Origin: Bin87 sp965222895
Lineage (GTDB): Bacteria; Chloroflexota; Dehalococcoidia; Lucifugimonadales; UBA3495
NCBI GenBank assembly: GCA_965222895.1
Contig: CBDCVB010000002.1
Span: forward strand, 744,001 to 808,000
DNA length: 64,000 bases
Reading direction: 5' to 3'
Position numbers and translations under genes: made by a program. The notes below the pieces were generated by a model. The model was not told where the DNA came from and made no database searches. It worked only from the letters and a program-made list of their open reading frames with translations. This document shows positions 47,630 to 56,604 of this stretch, piece by piece (the stretch's first letter is position 1; each line of letters begins with the position of its first letter).

Positions 47630-48763
47630 ATGCATTGTGGAGTGATGGTCACCGGTTACAACCAAGGTGACTGGGACCGTCTGATGAAGGGAGATTACGA
47701 CCGCCCGCCGACGGTACCGGACGCCAGGAATATGGATGACACCCTCTATATGGGGGAACTGGTCGAGCCGCTGGGGTTCGATTCGATCTGGGCAACCGAA
47801 CACTACGGTTCCGCTTACTCGATGCAGCCGAACCCATTGCAATACCTGGCATATTGGGCGGGCCGCACCAGCCGAGTCGATGTGGGCACGGCGGTCATCG
47901 TCGCGCCGTGGTGGAATCCGGTACGGCTGGCTTCGGAGATCTCCATGCTCGACATCTTGCTGAAGGGCCGGCGCCTGCATCTGGGGATCGGCCGCGGAAT
48001 CGCGCCCCACGAGTATGCTTCGTTGGGCTATCCTATAGATCAATCTCACAAGTATTTCTACGATGTGATCAACGCAATCAGGGCCGCTGACGGCGCGGAG
48101 CGATTCGATTTCCAGGGCGAGGTCTACGACATCCCACCAACCAGTATCCGGCCTCAGGCCCGCCACAAGGGTGAACTGACCAAGAACATCAAGGTGGCGT
48201 TCACCACCGAGGCGTCCGCAAGAATGGCTGCCGAAAACGGTCTTGGGCAGATGTTTGTTGCCGGCGACAATGTTGAGGAGATGACCGACAAGGTACGAAG
48301 GTTCAACAAGATTCGGAACGAACTTGGCCTTCCTCCCGACCAGCCTACCACTTTGTTGTGGATGTACTGCGCCGAGACCGCGGCGGAAGCCGAAGAGGGG
48401 TGGGACTACTTCCACAACCAGCTCACCGCGGCGCAGCACCACTACTTCGAATGGAACAATCCAGGTTATGAAGGCATACATGGCTACGAGGAATACCTCA
48501 CACGCCAGAATGCCGACGTTGGTACCGCCGATGCCAGTTTCGCCGCCCGGCGCTCAACCCAACCCATTGGTACGCCGGCCGAGATTATCGAGAAAATCAG
48601 GGCGCTCCAGGAGACCATCAGCCTGGAAAAGCTGGTAATCCACATGTTCTACGGCGGGATGCCGAGGGAGAAGGCCGAAAAAAGCCTCAGGCTATTCGCC
48701 GAGAAAGTCCTGCCGGAGGTGCAGTCCATGCCCACGCCCATCAATCCCAGATCCCTGGGGTGA
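47630..48763 (+). CDS. Luciferase-like flavin monooxygenase
   Basis: 377 residues. Family stretches: LGFDSIWATEHYGSAYSMQP, RVDVGTAVIVAPWWNPVRLA, LKGRRLHLGIGRGIAPHEY. The C-terminal AEKSLRLFAEKVLPEV resembles the end of the enzyme at 36881 (ERGLKLFAEEVLPVL), so these two are paralogues. AGGAGG ahead of ATG 47630. Divergent from the 46321 gene and convergent with the next gene, 6 bp away. Substrate unknown. Confidence 0.92.
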   Translation: MHCGVMVTGYNQGDWDRLMKGDYDRPPTVPDARNMDDTLYMGELVEPLGFDSIWATEHYGSAYSMQPNPLQYLAYWAGRTSRVDVGTAVIVAPWWNPVRLASEISMLDILLKGRRLHLGIGRGIAPHEYASLGYPIDQSHKYFYDVINAIRAADGAERFDFQGEVYDIPPTSIRPQARHKGELTKNIKVAFTTEASARMAAENGLGQMFVAGDNVEEMTDKVRRFNKIRNELGLPPDQPTTLLWMYCAETAAEAEEGWDYFHNQLTAAQHHYFEWNNPGYEGIHGYEEYLTRQNADVGTADASFAARRSTQPIGTPAEIIEKIRALQETISLEKLVIHMFYGGMPREKAEKSLRLFAEKVLPEVQSMPTPINPRSLG

Positions 48764-48769
48764 GCCCGC

Positions 48770-49588
48770 CTAACGGCCAGCGGTTTCCCAGGCTACGACA
48801 CAGGGGCGAAGCGGCTGTACCCCGTCGATTTGCCAGACACCTTCGTCTTCGTGCAACGAGCTCTCCAACGCCCGCTCCAGCCGAGTCATGGCTTCGGTTC
48901 CAGCACTAACATAGATTCGGCGGGCGATCATTTCGCTCGCTTCCTGGCGGCTGCCGAACCCCCGCGGCGGCTGTTCGTCCAGCTCGGTCACCTCCGGCCT
49001 AATGCCCAACTGCTCCAGAACCGGGAGGAACTCCGGCAGACAGGGAAGGCGGCGGCGTGTTTCGCTGTGAACTTGCTCCCAAAGACCGTAGATTTGCGAT
49101 TGCGGCGAAGACTGGAACAGAACGGCCAGGACCAGGCGGCGCGCATGGCTGTCCATCTTTCGGACGAAGGATCCGATGTCCTCTATGACGTAAACCACGT
49201 GGCTGCACAGCACTACGTCGGCCGGTTCAACGGCGGCTTCCAGCCAGCCAGCCTCAATCATCGAGACGTTGGCGATGTTGTATTCGAGGGCGGTCTCCCG
49301 CAGCACGGAGCACATGCTGGGGGATGGCTCCACCGCCGTCACGGTTCGGCAGGTCAGCGCCAGCGGGAGGGCCAGCCGCCCTCCGCCCGCGCCCACGTCC
49401 AGCAGGGTTTCACCCGGTCTCAGGCGCGAACGCAGTTCTTCGACCAAGGCATCTCCCGCCCGGTGCGGGTCGGCCTTGAATTGCGGCGCGGATTCGGTCC
49501 AGGTATCCGTGGGCCGTACTCCCCGCATCCGGTCCGACTGCTCATGCTCCACCCGCACCATTTCGCCCCAAGTTTCGATCGCTTTCAT
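48770..49588 (-). CDS. SAM-dependent methyltransferase
   Basis: 272 residues, class I fold: SAM motif ETLLDVGAGGGRLALPLA, acidic EPSPSM, and CSHVVYVIEDIGSFVRKM. Start ATG 49588 (MKAIETWGE) has GGAG eight bases before; the longer frame back to 49681 lacks support. Substrate unknown. Tail to tail with the monooxygenase and divergent from the sugar dehydrogenase. Confidence 0.87.
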   Translation of the reverse strand: MKAIETWGEMVRVEHEQSDRMRGVRPTDTWTESAPQFKADPHRAGDALVEELRSRLRPGETLLDVGAGGGRLALPLALTCRTVTAVEPSPSMCSVLRETALEYNIANVSMIEAGWLEAAVEPADVVLCSHVVYVIEDIGSFVRKMDSHARRLVLAVLFQSSPQSQIYGLWEQVHSETRRRLPCLPEFLPVLEQLGIRPEVTELDEQPPRGFGSRQEASEMIARRIYVSAGTEAMTRLERALESSLHEDEGVWQIDGVQPLRPCVVAWETAGR

Positions 49589-49789
49589 AAAAGCTTCTCC
49601 GACAAATATCGGGCTCGATGTCCCGAAAGGCTCGGCATCTGCCGGCCCAAACATATTAACTGGGAAGGAGACGGCGCTCAATATACCGCCCCGTCATAAC
49701 ACACCGCTGTCGCTCAGCCGCCCGCCACCGGGTTTGCCAGCGCGAAACTAATGGACTCCAGAGCCAGGCAATCGTAGTATCTTGAGAAA

Positions 49790-50186
49790 GTGACATTGAT
49801 AGTAACAGTTCTGGTGGTTGTGCTGACGGCGCTGGCTGCTGGATGCAGCAACACGGCGCCAGCGCGAACAACGGCCCCGCCGCCGCCGACGCCATCTTCC
49901 GCACCGCCGACGCCATCTTCCGCGCCGCGGATGGCGGCCCTGCGGCTGGAACCGGCGCTGACTGCCATGTCGTTGCGGTCACCCACCAACCTGGTTCAGG
50001 CGAACAATGGCCAGGTGTGGGTATCCGAGCGGGCCGGGCGTGTCTGGCTATTCAACGGGACGAGTGCTGACCACACCGCCGTCCCAGAGCCCCTGGACAT
50101 CACTGACCGCGTGAGTAGTAGAGGTTCCGAAGAAGGGCTGCTGGGTATGGCATTAGACCCAAAGATCCAACAGCACCTTTACGTTT
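49790..50186 (+). pseudogene. Glucose/sorbosone dehydrogenase, 5' part (split by transposon)
   Basis: First 132 codons plus one base of a PQQ-type sugar dehydrogenase. GTG start; lipoprotein signal with lipobox LAAGC; linker of two PPTPSSAP repeats; then ANNGQVWVSERAGRVWLFNG and EEGLLGMALDP, the family opening. It is cut in HLYV|YYSAANPRR by the element at 50187. Joined to 52836-53647 after removing one duplication, it gives a 402-residue protein without any frame problem. Confidence 0.93.
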
Positions 50187-50222
50187 GGGAATTATCCAAG
50201 AAACTTGACATTGCTACCTTCG

Positions 50223-51785
50223 TCAGATTGGCAGTCGGTGGGGCCTAATCTGCTCCCATCGTTCCTGCGCCCATTCCCGACGGCGGGCAAACGCTCCCGA
50301 TTGTTCAGCACGAAGGGCCGATGTTGAGATTCGCCCTGACTCGAATGCCAGGTCTATCGTCTCTGCGGGTGTGAGTCGATTGCTCTTATCGCTGTTGCAG
50401 GGCGCACAGGATAACGCCCGGTTCCAGCAATCATCGTTGGAACCGTCACGGGCATTCGGCTCTACGTGGTCCAGCGGCAACTCCCGCCGGTCTTCGGCTT
50501 TGGTCTGTCCGCAGTACCAGCAGGCGGTTCCCCACTCTTTGACAAACACGGCCCATATTTCCTGCGACGGTTCCACCGGATGTTGTCGGAATCGAATGGG
50601 CGGGGGGTCCCGCAAGCCCAGTCGCTGCTGTGCGCCGTTAGTAGTGCGTTGCGGGAGTTCCCGCGGGCCGCGCACCCGGATGATGACTTCAGGCCCCAAA
50701 TCAGGTTGAACGCCCGTGTCCCGCTCCGAATACTCGCCCTCGGTGATGATGCGTAAATCCCGCTGCTTGTGAAACTGCCGCCGGACTACCGTCCAGGCCC
50801 TGGGCGACATATCGCAGGCAATCCACCGACGCCCGGTCAGCTCGGCGGCAACGGGAACGTAGGCACATCCGGCAAAACAGTCCAGCACCACGTCGCCGGG
50901 GTTGCTGGACGCCTCAATTATCCGTCGGGCCAACGCCTGCGGCTTTTGCGTCGGATAGCCCGTGCGCTCACGCGCCTGGGAATTGAGTACCGGAATTTGC
51001 CAAACATCTCCAGCCCTAACCCCGTGCTCATTGATGTCCGTCACATAGACCTCACCATTCTTTATCCGCGTGTGGTAATTCTGCTTTCGTTTCAATGACT
51101 TCTCAGTATAGGAGTCGTACTGAACATTAAAGGTGTGCTCCGCCTCTCCCTTATCATAGAACAGGAGCGTATCGTGCAATTGTTGGAATCTCTTAGCCGT
51201 TCCTGTCCACCGTCGATAATGCCAGATAATCTCATTCTGAAAATGCACCGCTCCAAATACAGCGTCCATCATTTGCCGCAGGTAGGCGTTGGCTTCGTGG
51301 TCGCAGTGGAGATAGACGCTCCCATTGGGCTTGAGAACCCGCCTGACCTCGAGCATCCGCATGGTCATAAAGGAGATGTACGCCGCCGTGCTCTCCGAGT
51401 GCGTGTACCGCGTCGCCTCTATTAACAGCCGGGCCGCACGGCATACGTCGTCCAGCATCTCCCAATCGGTCTCGGTGACCTGATACCGGAAATCCCAAAT
51501 GTCGCTAAACTGCGCGGTTGTCCCTATCTGGTCGGGGAACTCTATGCCCGCATCGTAGGCGTCGTCCTCGTTCTGCACTCCCCATTCGGCCAGCAGGTCG
51601 TACTCGTGTTCCAGCTCGGCGTCCGTTAGCGGTGGACGCAGCTGGCCCGTGAAGGTCTGGTTCTTGCCGAAGGGCGGGTCAATAATCACCAAGTCCACGC
51701 TTTCGGTGTCCAACGCTTGCAGGAAGGGCAGATTGTCGCTGATAAAGACGGTTCGATTCAGGTTGTCGGTGTTGAGCATTGCCAT
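50223..51785 (-). CDS. DNA methyltransferase fused to HNH endonuclease (transposon cargo)
   Basis: 520 residues. DPPF (36-39) is motif IV of amino-methyltransferases, and the SAM-binding CFAGCAYVPVA (~310-320) comes after it; motif IV before motif I marks the beta class (N4-cytosine or N6-adenine). YPTQKPQALARRII is also typical. The C-terminal part (~422-470) is an HNH/McrA-like nuclease: CWYCG, LDHVEP, NRALSCAPCNSDKSNR. So modification and cutting activities sit on one chain inside a transposon. It is directly behind the transposase, probably co-transcribed. Target sequence unknown. Confidence 0.9.
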   Translation of the reverse strand: MAMLNTDNLNRTVFISDNLPFLQALDTESVDLVIIDPPFGKNQTFTGQLRPPLTDAELEHEYDLLAEWGVQNEDDAYDAGIEFPDQIGTTAQFSDIWDFRYQVTETDWEMLDDVCRAARLLIEATRYTHSESTAAYISFMTMRMLEVRRVLKPNGSVYLHCDHEANAYLRQMMDAVFGAVHFQNEIIWHYRRWTGTAKRFQQLHDTLLFYDKGEAEHTFNVQYDSYTEKSLKRKQNYHTRIKNGEVYVTDINEHGVRAGDVWQIPVLNSQARERTGYPTQKPQALARRIIEASSNPGDVVLDCFAGCAYVPVAAELTGRRWIACDMSPRAWTVVRRQFHKQRDLRIITEGEYSERDTGVQPDLGPEVIIRVRGPRELPQRTTNGAQQRLGLRDPPPIRFRQHPVEPSQEIWAVFVKEWGTACWYCGQTKAEDRRELPLDHVEPNARDGSNDDCWNRALSCAPCNSDKSNRLTPAETIDLAFESGRISTSALRAEQSGAFARRREWAQERWEQIRPHRLPI

Positions 51786-51790
51786 GCCGC

Positions 51791-52756
51791 CTACATCCTG
51801 AACATCGCCGGTTGCAGAATCCGGCCCGGCCCCGTCAGGTCAACGTACCGGAGCCGCTTGCCGATGCAACCCCGCACCAGGTCGGCCATCTGCGACAAGG
51901 TGTCCATCGGGCGGTTGTTGTGCCGGCTCTCAAACTCGTTGACGTAGCGGCCCAGATGCTTGACCGACATCCAGTGGTAAATCCCGACGTAGCCCCGTTT
52001 CAGCAGTGCCCAGAACGATTCCAGCCCGTTGGTGTGCGCCATATCCCGCACATATTCGCCGACGCTGTGCGCTACGGCTTCGTGGGGACGGTTCAGCCGC
52101 CGGTAGGCCGCCGCTTCGTCCGTGTACACCATCGCCGTCGGTTCCGTCCGGTGGTGAACAAACTCCCGGAGCGTGGGGCCGTCCGTCCGTTCCACCACTT
52201 CGGCATCAACTTGATTGGTCTCACGGTCTTTGACACCGGCTACGGCGGCCTTGCCGACCGCGCCGCGCCCACGCCGCAGTTTCTGGTCTTCGTGCTTGTT
52301 GCCTTCCTTCCCGCCGATGTACGTTTCGTCCGCCTCTACCGGCCCGGAGAACACCGGGTCGTCGCCAGCCATCGCTTCCCTGATACGGTGCCCCAGGAAC
52401 CAGGCGGAAGGTTGCCTAATGCCCAAGTCACGATGCAACTTCATGCTGGATACGCCCTTCAGATTAGTGACAATCTGGTAGAAGGCAATCGCCCACTTGC
52501 GGAGCGGAATCTTCGACGATTCCATGACCGTCCCCACCTTCACGGAGAAATAAGAGCGGCAGGCCGAGCACCAGTAGGGCATAGGCTTGGCATTCGGAAC
52601 ATCCTTGGTCCGGTCACTGCCGCAACGGGCGCAAACACGGCCTTCGGGCCAGCGGATACCCTCGAACCATACGCGGGCGGTATCTTCGTCGGGGAACAAA
52701 TCCATCAACTCGATAATGCCAATACCCTTGCGAAAACTCTTGCCAGCCATCGTCAT
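51791..52756 (-). CDS. IS1595-family transposase
   Basis: 321 residues. N-terminal zinc finger (CARCG...WCSACRSYFS), DDE core with Asp in VEADETYIGGKEGNK, Asp in MVYTDEAAAY, then HTNGLESFWALLKRGYVGIY with the final Glu. This is the IS1595 (DDE_Tnp_IS1595) arrangement. No frameshift. It begins ~50 bp inside the right end of the element and ends 5 bp before the cargo gene. Confidence 0.95.
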   Translation of the reverse strand: MTMAGKSFRKGIGIIELMDLFPDEDTARVWFEGIRWPEGRVCARCGSDRTKDVPNAKPMPYWCSACRSYFSVKVGTVMESSKIPLRKWAIAFYQIVTNLKGVSSMKLHRDLGIRQPSAWFLGHRIREAMAGDDPVFSGPVEADETYIGGKEGNKHEDQKLRRGRGAVGKAAVAGVKDRETNQVDAEVVERTDGPTLREFVHHRTEPTAMVYTDEAAAYRRLNRPHEAVAHSVGEYVRDMAHTNGLESFWALLKRGYVGIYHWMSVKHLGRYVNEFESRHNNRPMDTLSQMADLVRGCIGKRLRYVDLTGPGRILQPAMFRM

Positions 52757-52835
52757 TTACCATCCTTGTTTGATGCTATGATGGTAGCCTAATCTGATGG
52801 CTTTGTCAAGTTTCTTGGATAATTCCCTTACGTTT

Positions 52836-53647
52836 ACTACTCCGCTGCCAACCCACGCCGTTCGGTCGTCTCGCGTTTTACCGTTTCGTCAGACAACCCC
52901 TCCGGCGACCCAGACAGCGAAATGGTGATCCTGGAAGTAGAACAGCCATACGCCAATCACAACGGCGGGCAGCTGGCCTTCGGGTCCGACGGCTACCTGT
53001 ACATCGGCCTGGGCGACGGCGGAGCCGCGGGCGACCCGCTGGGCAACGGTCAGAATACGTCAACGCTGCTCGGGTCCATCCTGCGAATCGACGTATTCCA
53101 GGCCATGTTTGACCACCCCTACACGATCCCGCCGGACAACCCGTTCTACGCTGACGGCGGCGGGCGCGGCGAAATTTGGGCCTATGGGCTGCGTAACCCG
53201 TGGCGATTTAGCTTTGACCGCGATACCGGTGAGCTGTGGGCCGGCGACGTGGGCCAGAACCGTTGGGAGGAAATTGACCTCATTGAGCGTGGCGCCAACT
53301 ACGGTTGGAACGTGCTGGAGGGCAACCATTGCTTCAGTACCAGGGACGGTTGCGAACGTAAAGGAACGGTACCGCCGGTATGGGAATACTCGCTGGATGG
53401 TGAACCCTGCTCTGTCATCGGTGGATACGTCTATCGCGGCTCCGCAATCCCATGGCTGAACGGCGCCTATGTATACGGCGACTTCTGCTCCGGCAAGGTC
53501 TTCGGCCTGCGCTACGCCCACGGCGACTTGATGGAACACAAGCAACTCCTCGACACTGGCCTGCGTATCATGTCCTTCGCCCAGGACAACAACGGAGATC
53601 TATACCTGCTCTCCCAGCAGTCGGGCATCTATCGCCTCTCCAACTAG
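52836..53647 (+). pseudogene. Glucose/sorbosone dehydrogenase, 3' part (split by transposon)
   Basis: Continues YYSAANPRRSVVSRF, then the core HNGGQLAFGSDGYLYIGLGD, GAAGDPLGNGQN, WAYGLRNPWRFSFD, VGQNRWEEIDLIERGANYGW and CSVIGGYVYRG. The conserved His-Asn-Gly-Gly of the PQQ-enzyme family is present. Cut off from its start and lipoprotein signal by the element; an internal ATG (52922) could give a shortened, uncoupled product, unlikely to work. Confidence 0.93.
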
Positions 53648-53880
53648 CAAGTGTGGCCGGCCGTTCATCATGAATTGTCCGCGTTCCATGTCCTGACCGG
53701 GTGTTGAATCAGGGAGTTGATTAGCTGGATGACGCCTTGGCTGGGTGCGGTTATTGGCGAGCCGCCGGTCCCGATGACAGTGCGACGGCTTTGAAGGTTG
53801 ACGGTGGCGATGCTCAGGGGGCCAGAGCACAATAGGTTAGGCGGTTCCGCTTGGACTAGAAAGGAGCGGCAAACTATCCC
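53648..53880. other. Spacer without a gene
   Basis: 233 bp between the dehydrogenase end and an IS5 tail; no feature seen. Confidence 0.4.
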
Positions 53881-53996
53881 CGCCCGTTCAGGCCGGAACC
53901 GCTGTCAGTTTGGCGAGGCGCACCAGGTTGTATCCGGCGACCGTCGGTTCCACCCACATCCGGTTCTGATCAACGCTACGGTAGCACAACTTGCGG
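53881..53996 (-). pseudogene. IS5-family transposase C-terminal remnant
   Basis: Reads GGGGRKLCYRSVDQNRMWVE then PTVAGYNLVRLAKLTAVPA and a stop; an IS5-type tail similar to the one at ~18030. Only ~38 codons survive. The 140 bp up to 54135 show nothing firm. Confidence 0.7.
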
Positions 53997-54135
53997 CCAC
54001 CTCCGCCTGCTAGACCACTGCGCCCGGCGAGGAGTAGCGGGCCACCAGCGCCAGGACAGCAGTGTGTTCAACCGCGCGGTGACGCCGGCCGGCACATCCG
54101 GCCCGTCCCTGGGCGGTGTGCGATAATTCCCACTA

Positions 54136-55379
54136 GTACTCAATCAATCTTGGAATTGAAGGGATAGAGGCGATGCAATTTGGCTCGGGCATCCTGAGTG
54201 GTGAACCGCCAGTTGATGGTGGCTCGTGCCGCATTGCGTTCGGCCGCATAGGCGTTGATGGCTCGCTGCAGGGCAGTCTCGTCGGGATTACGCCCCTGGG
54301 ACAGGCCCGGGTCAACACGCTGAACTCGATCTCCGCCATCCCTTCGGCAAGCTCAGGACAGGATTGAGCCAACTGGCGTGCTTGGGCGTGTGGTGAAACT
54401 CCAGCCGCTTCACGATGCGCCGGGCTTCGGCGGCGTCGCAGGTCTCATAGAGGGAAGCCATGCGGTGCGTGTTCAAATTGTCCAGAACCACCCGCACTAC
54501 TGGGGCATCGGGGTAAGCCTCATCCACCAGCCAGCGCATCCGGTGGGCGCAGTCTTCCATAGTGCGGCGCTCGGTAATCGCCACGTGTCGCCAGCCCGCC
54601 AGGGGTTCGCAGGTCAGGAAGATGTTGCGCGTACCGGCGCGGCGATATTCGTAATCCTGACGCCGCGGTGGTCCCGGTTGCACTGGGATGGGCGGCTTGG
54701 TGTCGGCCAGCAACTGGGTGGAAGTCTCATCAAAGCAGACCACTGGCCGGTCTGGGTCGTAGGGCTCAGCATGCAAGTCCAGCACGTCCTCCATCGCCGC
54801 CACGAATTCACCGCCTACTTTCGGGATGCACCACTGCTGCTTCCGCCACGGCTGGGGGACGTTTTTTTGAGCCTCAACCGCACCGTCTCATGGGACAGGG
54901 ACTCCACCAACCCCAACTCCACCACTCGGTCGGCCAGCAGCTGCAGGGTCCAGTGGTCGTGGCCAGCGGGCGCTGGGCTACACGCCAAGGCAATCAGGTG
55001 GGCTCGCCCTTGTCGTCAAGCTTCCGGTATCGGTTGGCCTGGACCCGATCCTGCAACACGCCATCCAAACCTTCCTCGGCGTACCGCCTTTTGGCCCGGT
55101 ACACCGTACCCTTGGACACGTCCAAAGCGGCCGCCACCTGTGGTGCGTTCCATCCCTCAGCAACTTTAAGTAGAATGCGCGCCCGGGCGACGATACGAGC
55201 CGAACTTTTGCCGCTACGTATCAGTCGGCTCAGTTGTTCGCGTTCCTCCGGCGTCAACTGTACCGCGTATTGTTCCAGGGCCATGTTTGCCATACCTCCT
55301 CACCACTCTATTTTGCAGTCAGCGTAGCATTTGGAAGCCTTTCACTAATACAACTTACAATACTGATTTGAACCAGTAC
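54136..55379 (-). mobile_element. IS630-family element 1 (1244 bp)
   Basis: Lies between TA dinucleotides at 54134 and 55380, each within CTAG, the known target type of IS630. Ends begin GTACTCAATC and (complement) GTACTGGTTC, so inverted repeats are short or decayed. Head-to-tail with element 2, sharing the middle TA. Confidence 0.75.
54140..55293 (-). pseudogene. IS630 transposase 1, frameshifted
   Basis: N-terminal helix-turn-helix intact (LTPEEREQLSRLIRSGKSSA, VAAALDVSKGTVYRAKRRY) from ATG 55293. A base is lost near 55000 (KLDDKGEPT then stop), with more shifts near 54850. The DDE part appears as VVCFDETSTQLLAD and VVRVVLDNLNTH. Near 54340-54366 an extra ~25 bp with CCTTCGGCAAGCTCAGGACA interrupts what in copy 2 reads SWLNMAEIEFS. 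Inactive. Confidence 0.85.
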
Positions 55380-55381
55380 TA

Positions 55382-56601
55382 GTACTCAGTCAACGTTGGT
55401 AGGGCATGGGTAAAACCGATGGAGTTTGGTTCTGGCGTCGTGGGTGCTGAACCGCCAGTTGATGGTGACGCCCGCCGCGTTGCGCTCGGTCTCGTAGGCG
55501 GTGATATGGTGTTGCAGAGCGTCTGCGTCGGGGTTTCTCCCCCTGAGGCAGGCACGGGTCAACACGCTGAATTCAATCTCCGCCATGTTCAGCCAACTGG
55601 CGTGTTTGGGCCTATGATGGAACTCTAGGCGCATCACGATGCGTCGAGCCTCAGCCGCAGGGAAGGTCTCGTAAAGGGAGGCCATGCGATGGGTGTTCAG
55701 GTTGTCCAGCACCACGCGGACCACTGGGGCATTGGGGTAGGCCACGTCCACCAGCCACTGCATCCGGTGGGCGAAGTCCGGCATGGTACGCCGTTTCGTG
55801 ATCGCCACGTGGCGCCAGCCCGCCAAGGGTTCACAGACCAGGAAGATGTCGCGGGTGCCGCCACGTCGATACTCATAGTCCTGCCGCCGCGGTCGTCTCG
55901 GTTGAGGAGGCAACGGCTCCCGTACCTCGGCCAGCAGTTGGGTGGAGGTCTCGTCAAAGCACACCACCGGCCGGTGGGGGTCGTAAGGTTCGGCATACAG
56001 ATCCAGCACGTCCTCCATGGCCGCTACAAACTCCCCCTTCACTCGGGGATGCACCACTGCTGCTTTCGCCAGGGCTGCAGGGTGTTTTTTCAGCCGCAGC
56101 CTTACCGTCTCGTGGGATAGCGACGCCACCACTCCCAATTCCACCACCTTGCCAGCCAGCAACCGCAGAGTCCAGTGGTCATGGCCTTCGGGTGCGTCGC
56201 TGCACGCCAACGCAATCAGGTGGGCTTCGCCCCGATCGTCCAGCTTGCGATACCGGTTGGCTTGGGGATGGTCGTGCAGCACGCCGTCCAATCCCTCCTC
56301 CCAATACCGGCGTTTGGTGCGGAACACCGTGCGCGGCGACGTGTCCAAGGCTGCGGCCACCCGTGAGCGCTCCATCCGTCGTCAGTCTTGAGCAGGATGC
56401 GCGCCCGATTGATGACCCGAGCCGAGCACTGGCCCCTACGGACCAATCGCTCCAGTTGGGCTTGATCTTCCGGCGACAACCGGACCGCGTGTTTCTCTTG
56501 AACCATGGATGCCACACCTCCCGCACCGCTGTTTGCCAATCAGCGTAACGACCCTGGCCCGTTTCACGCTTCATCTGCCTTTTCAGGTTTGACTGAATAC
56601 T
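55382..56601 (-). mobile_element. IS630-family element 2 (1220 bp)
   Basis: Between TA at 55380 and TA at 56602, again in CTAG contexts. Ends GTACTCAGTCAA and (complement) GTATTCAGTCAA form a clear inverted repeat. Inserted into the 3' part of a P4-type integrase. Confidence 0.82.
55386..56506 (-). pseudogene. IS630 transposase 2, one frameshift
   Basis: Starts MVQEKHAVRLSPEDQAQ at 56506. The frame shifts near 56370 (ILLKTDDGWS to ERSRVAAALDTSP); the rest (to 55386) is open: VVCFDETSTQLLAEV, VVRVVLDNLNTHRM, HASWLNMAEIEFSVL with the DDE residues. A programmed -1/+1 shift as in some IS elements is possible, but a plain mutation is as likely. Clearly related to, but not the same as, copy 1. Confidence 0.83.
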
Positions 56602-56604
56602 AGC

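Larger units (their letters stand above)
50187..52827 (-). mobile_element. IS1595-family cargo transposon (2641 bp)
   Basis: Perfect 24-bp terminal inverted repeats beginning GGGAATTATCCAAGAAACTT (50187-50210 and 52804-52827), flanked by the 8-bp duplication TTACGTTT (50179-50186 and 52828-52835). Eight bp is the known IS1595 duplication length. It carries only two genes, both on the minus strand: the transposase and, 5 bp after it, a methyltransferase-HNH gene. Perfect ends and intact genes suggest recent movement and possible activity. Confidence 0.95.

Noticed and set aside
56179..56604. Integrase C-terminus as part of the 490-codon open frame
   Set aside because: After 56604 the frame reads IS630 DNA; the match to integrases stops there.
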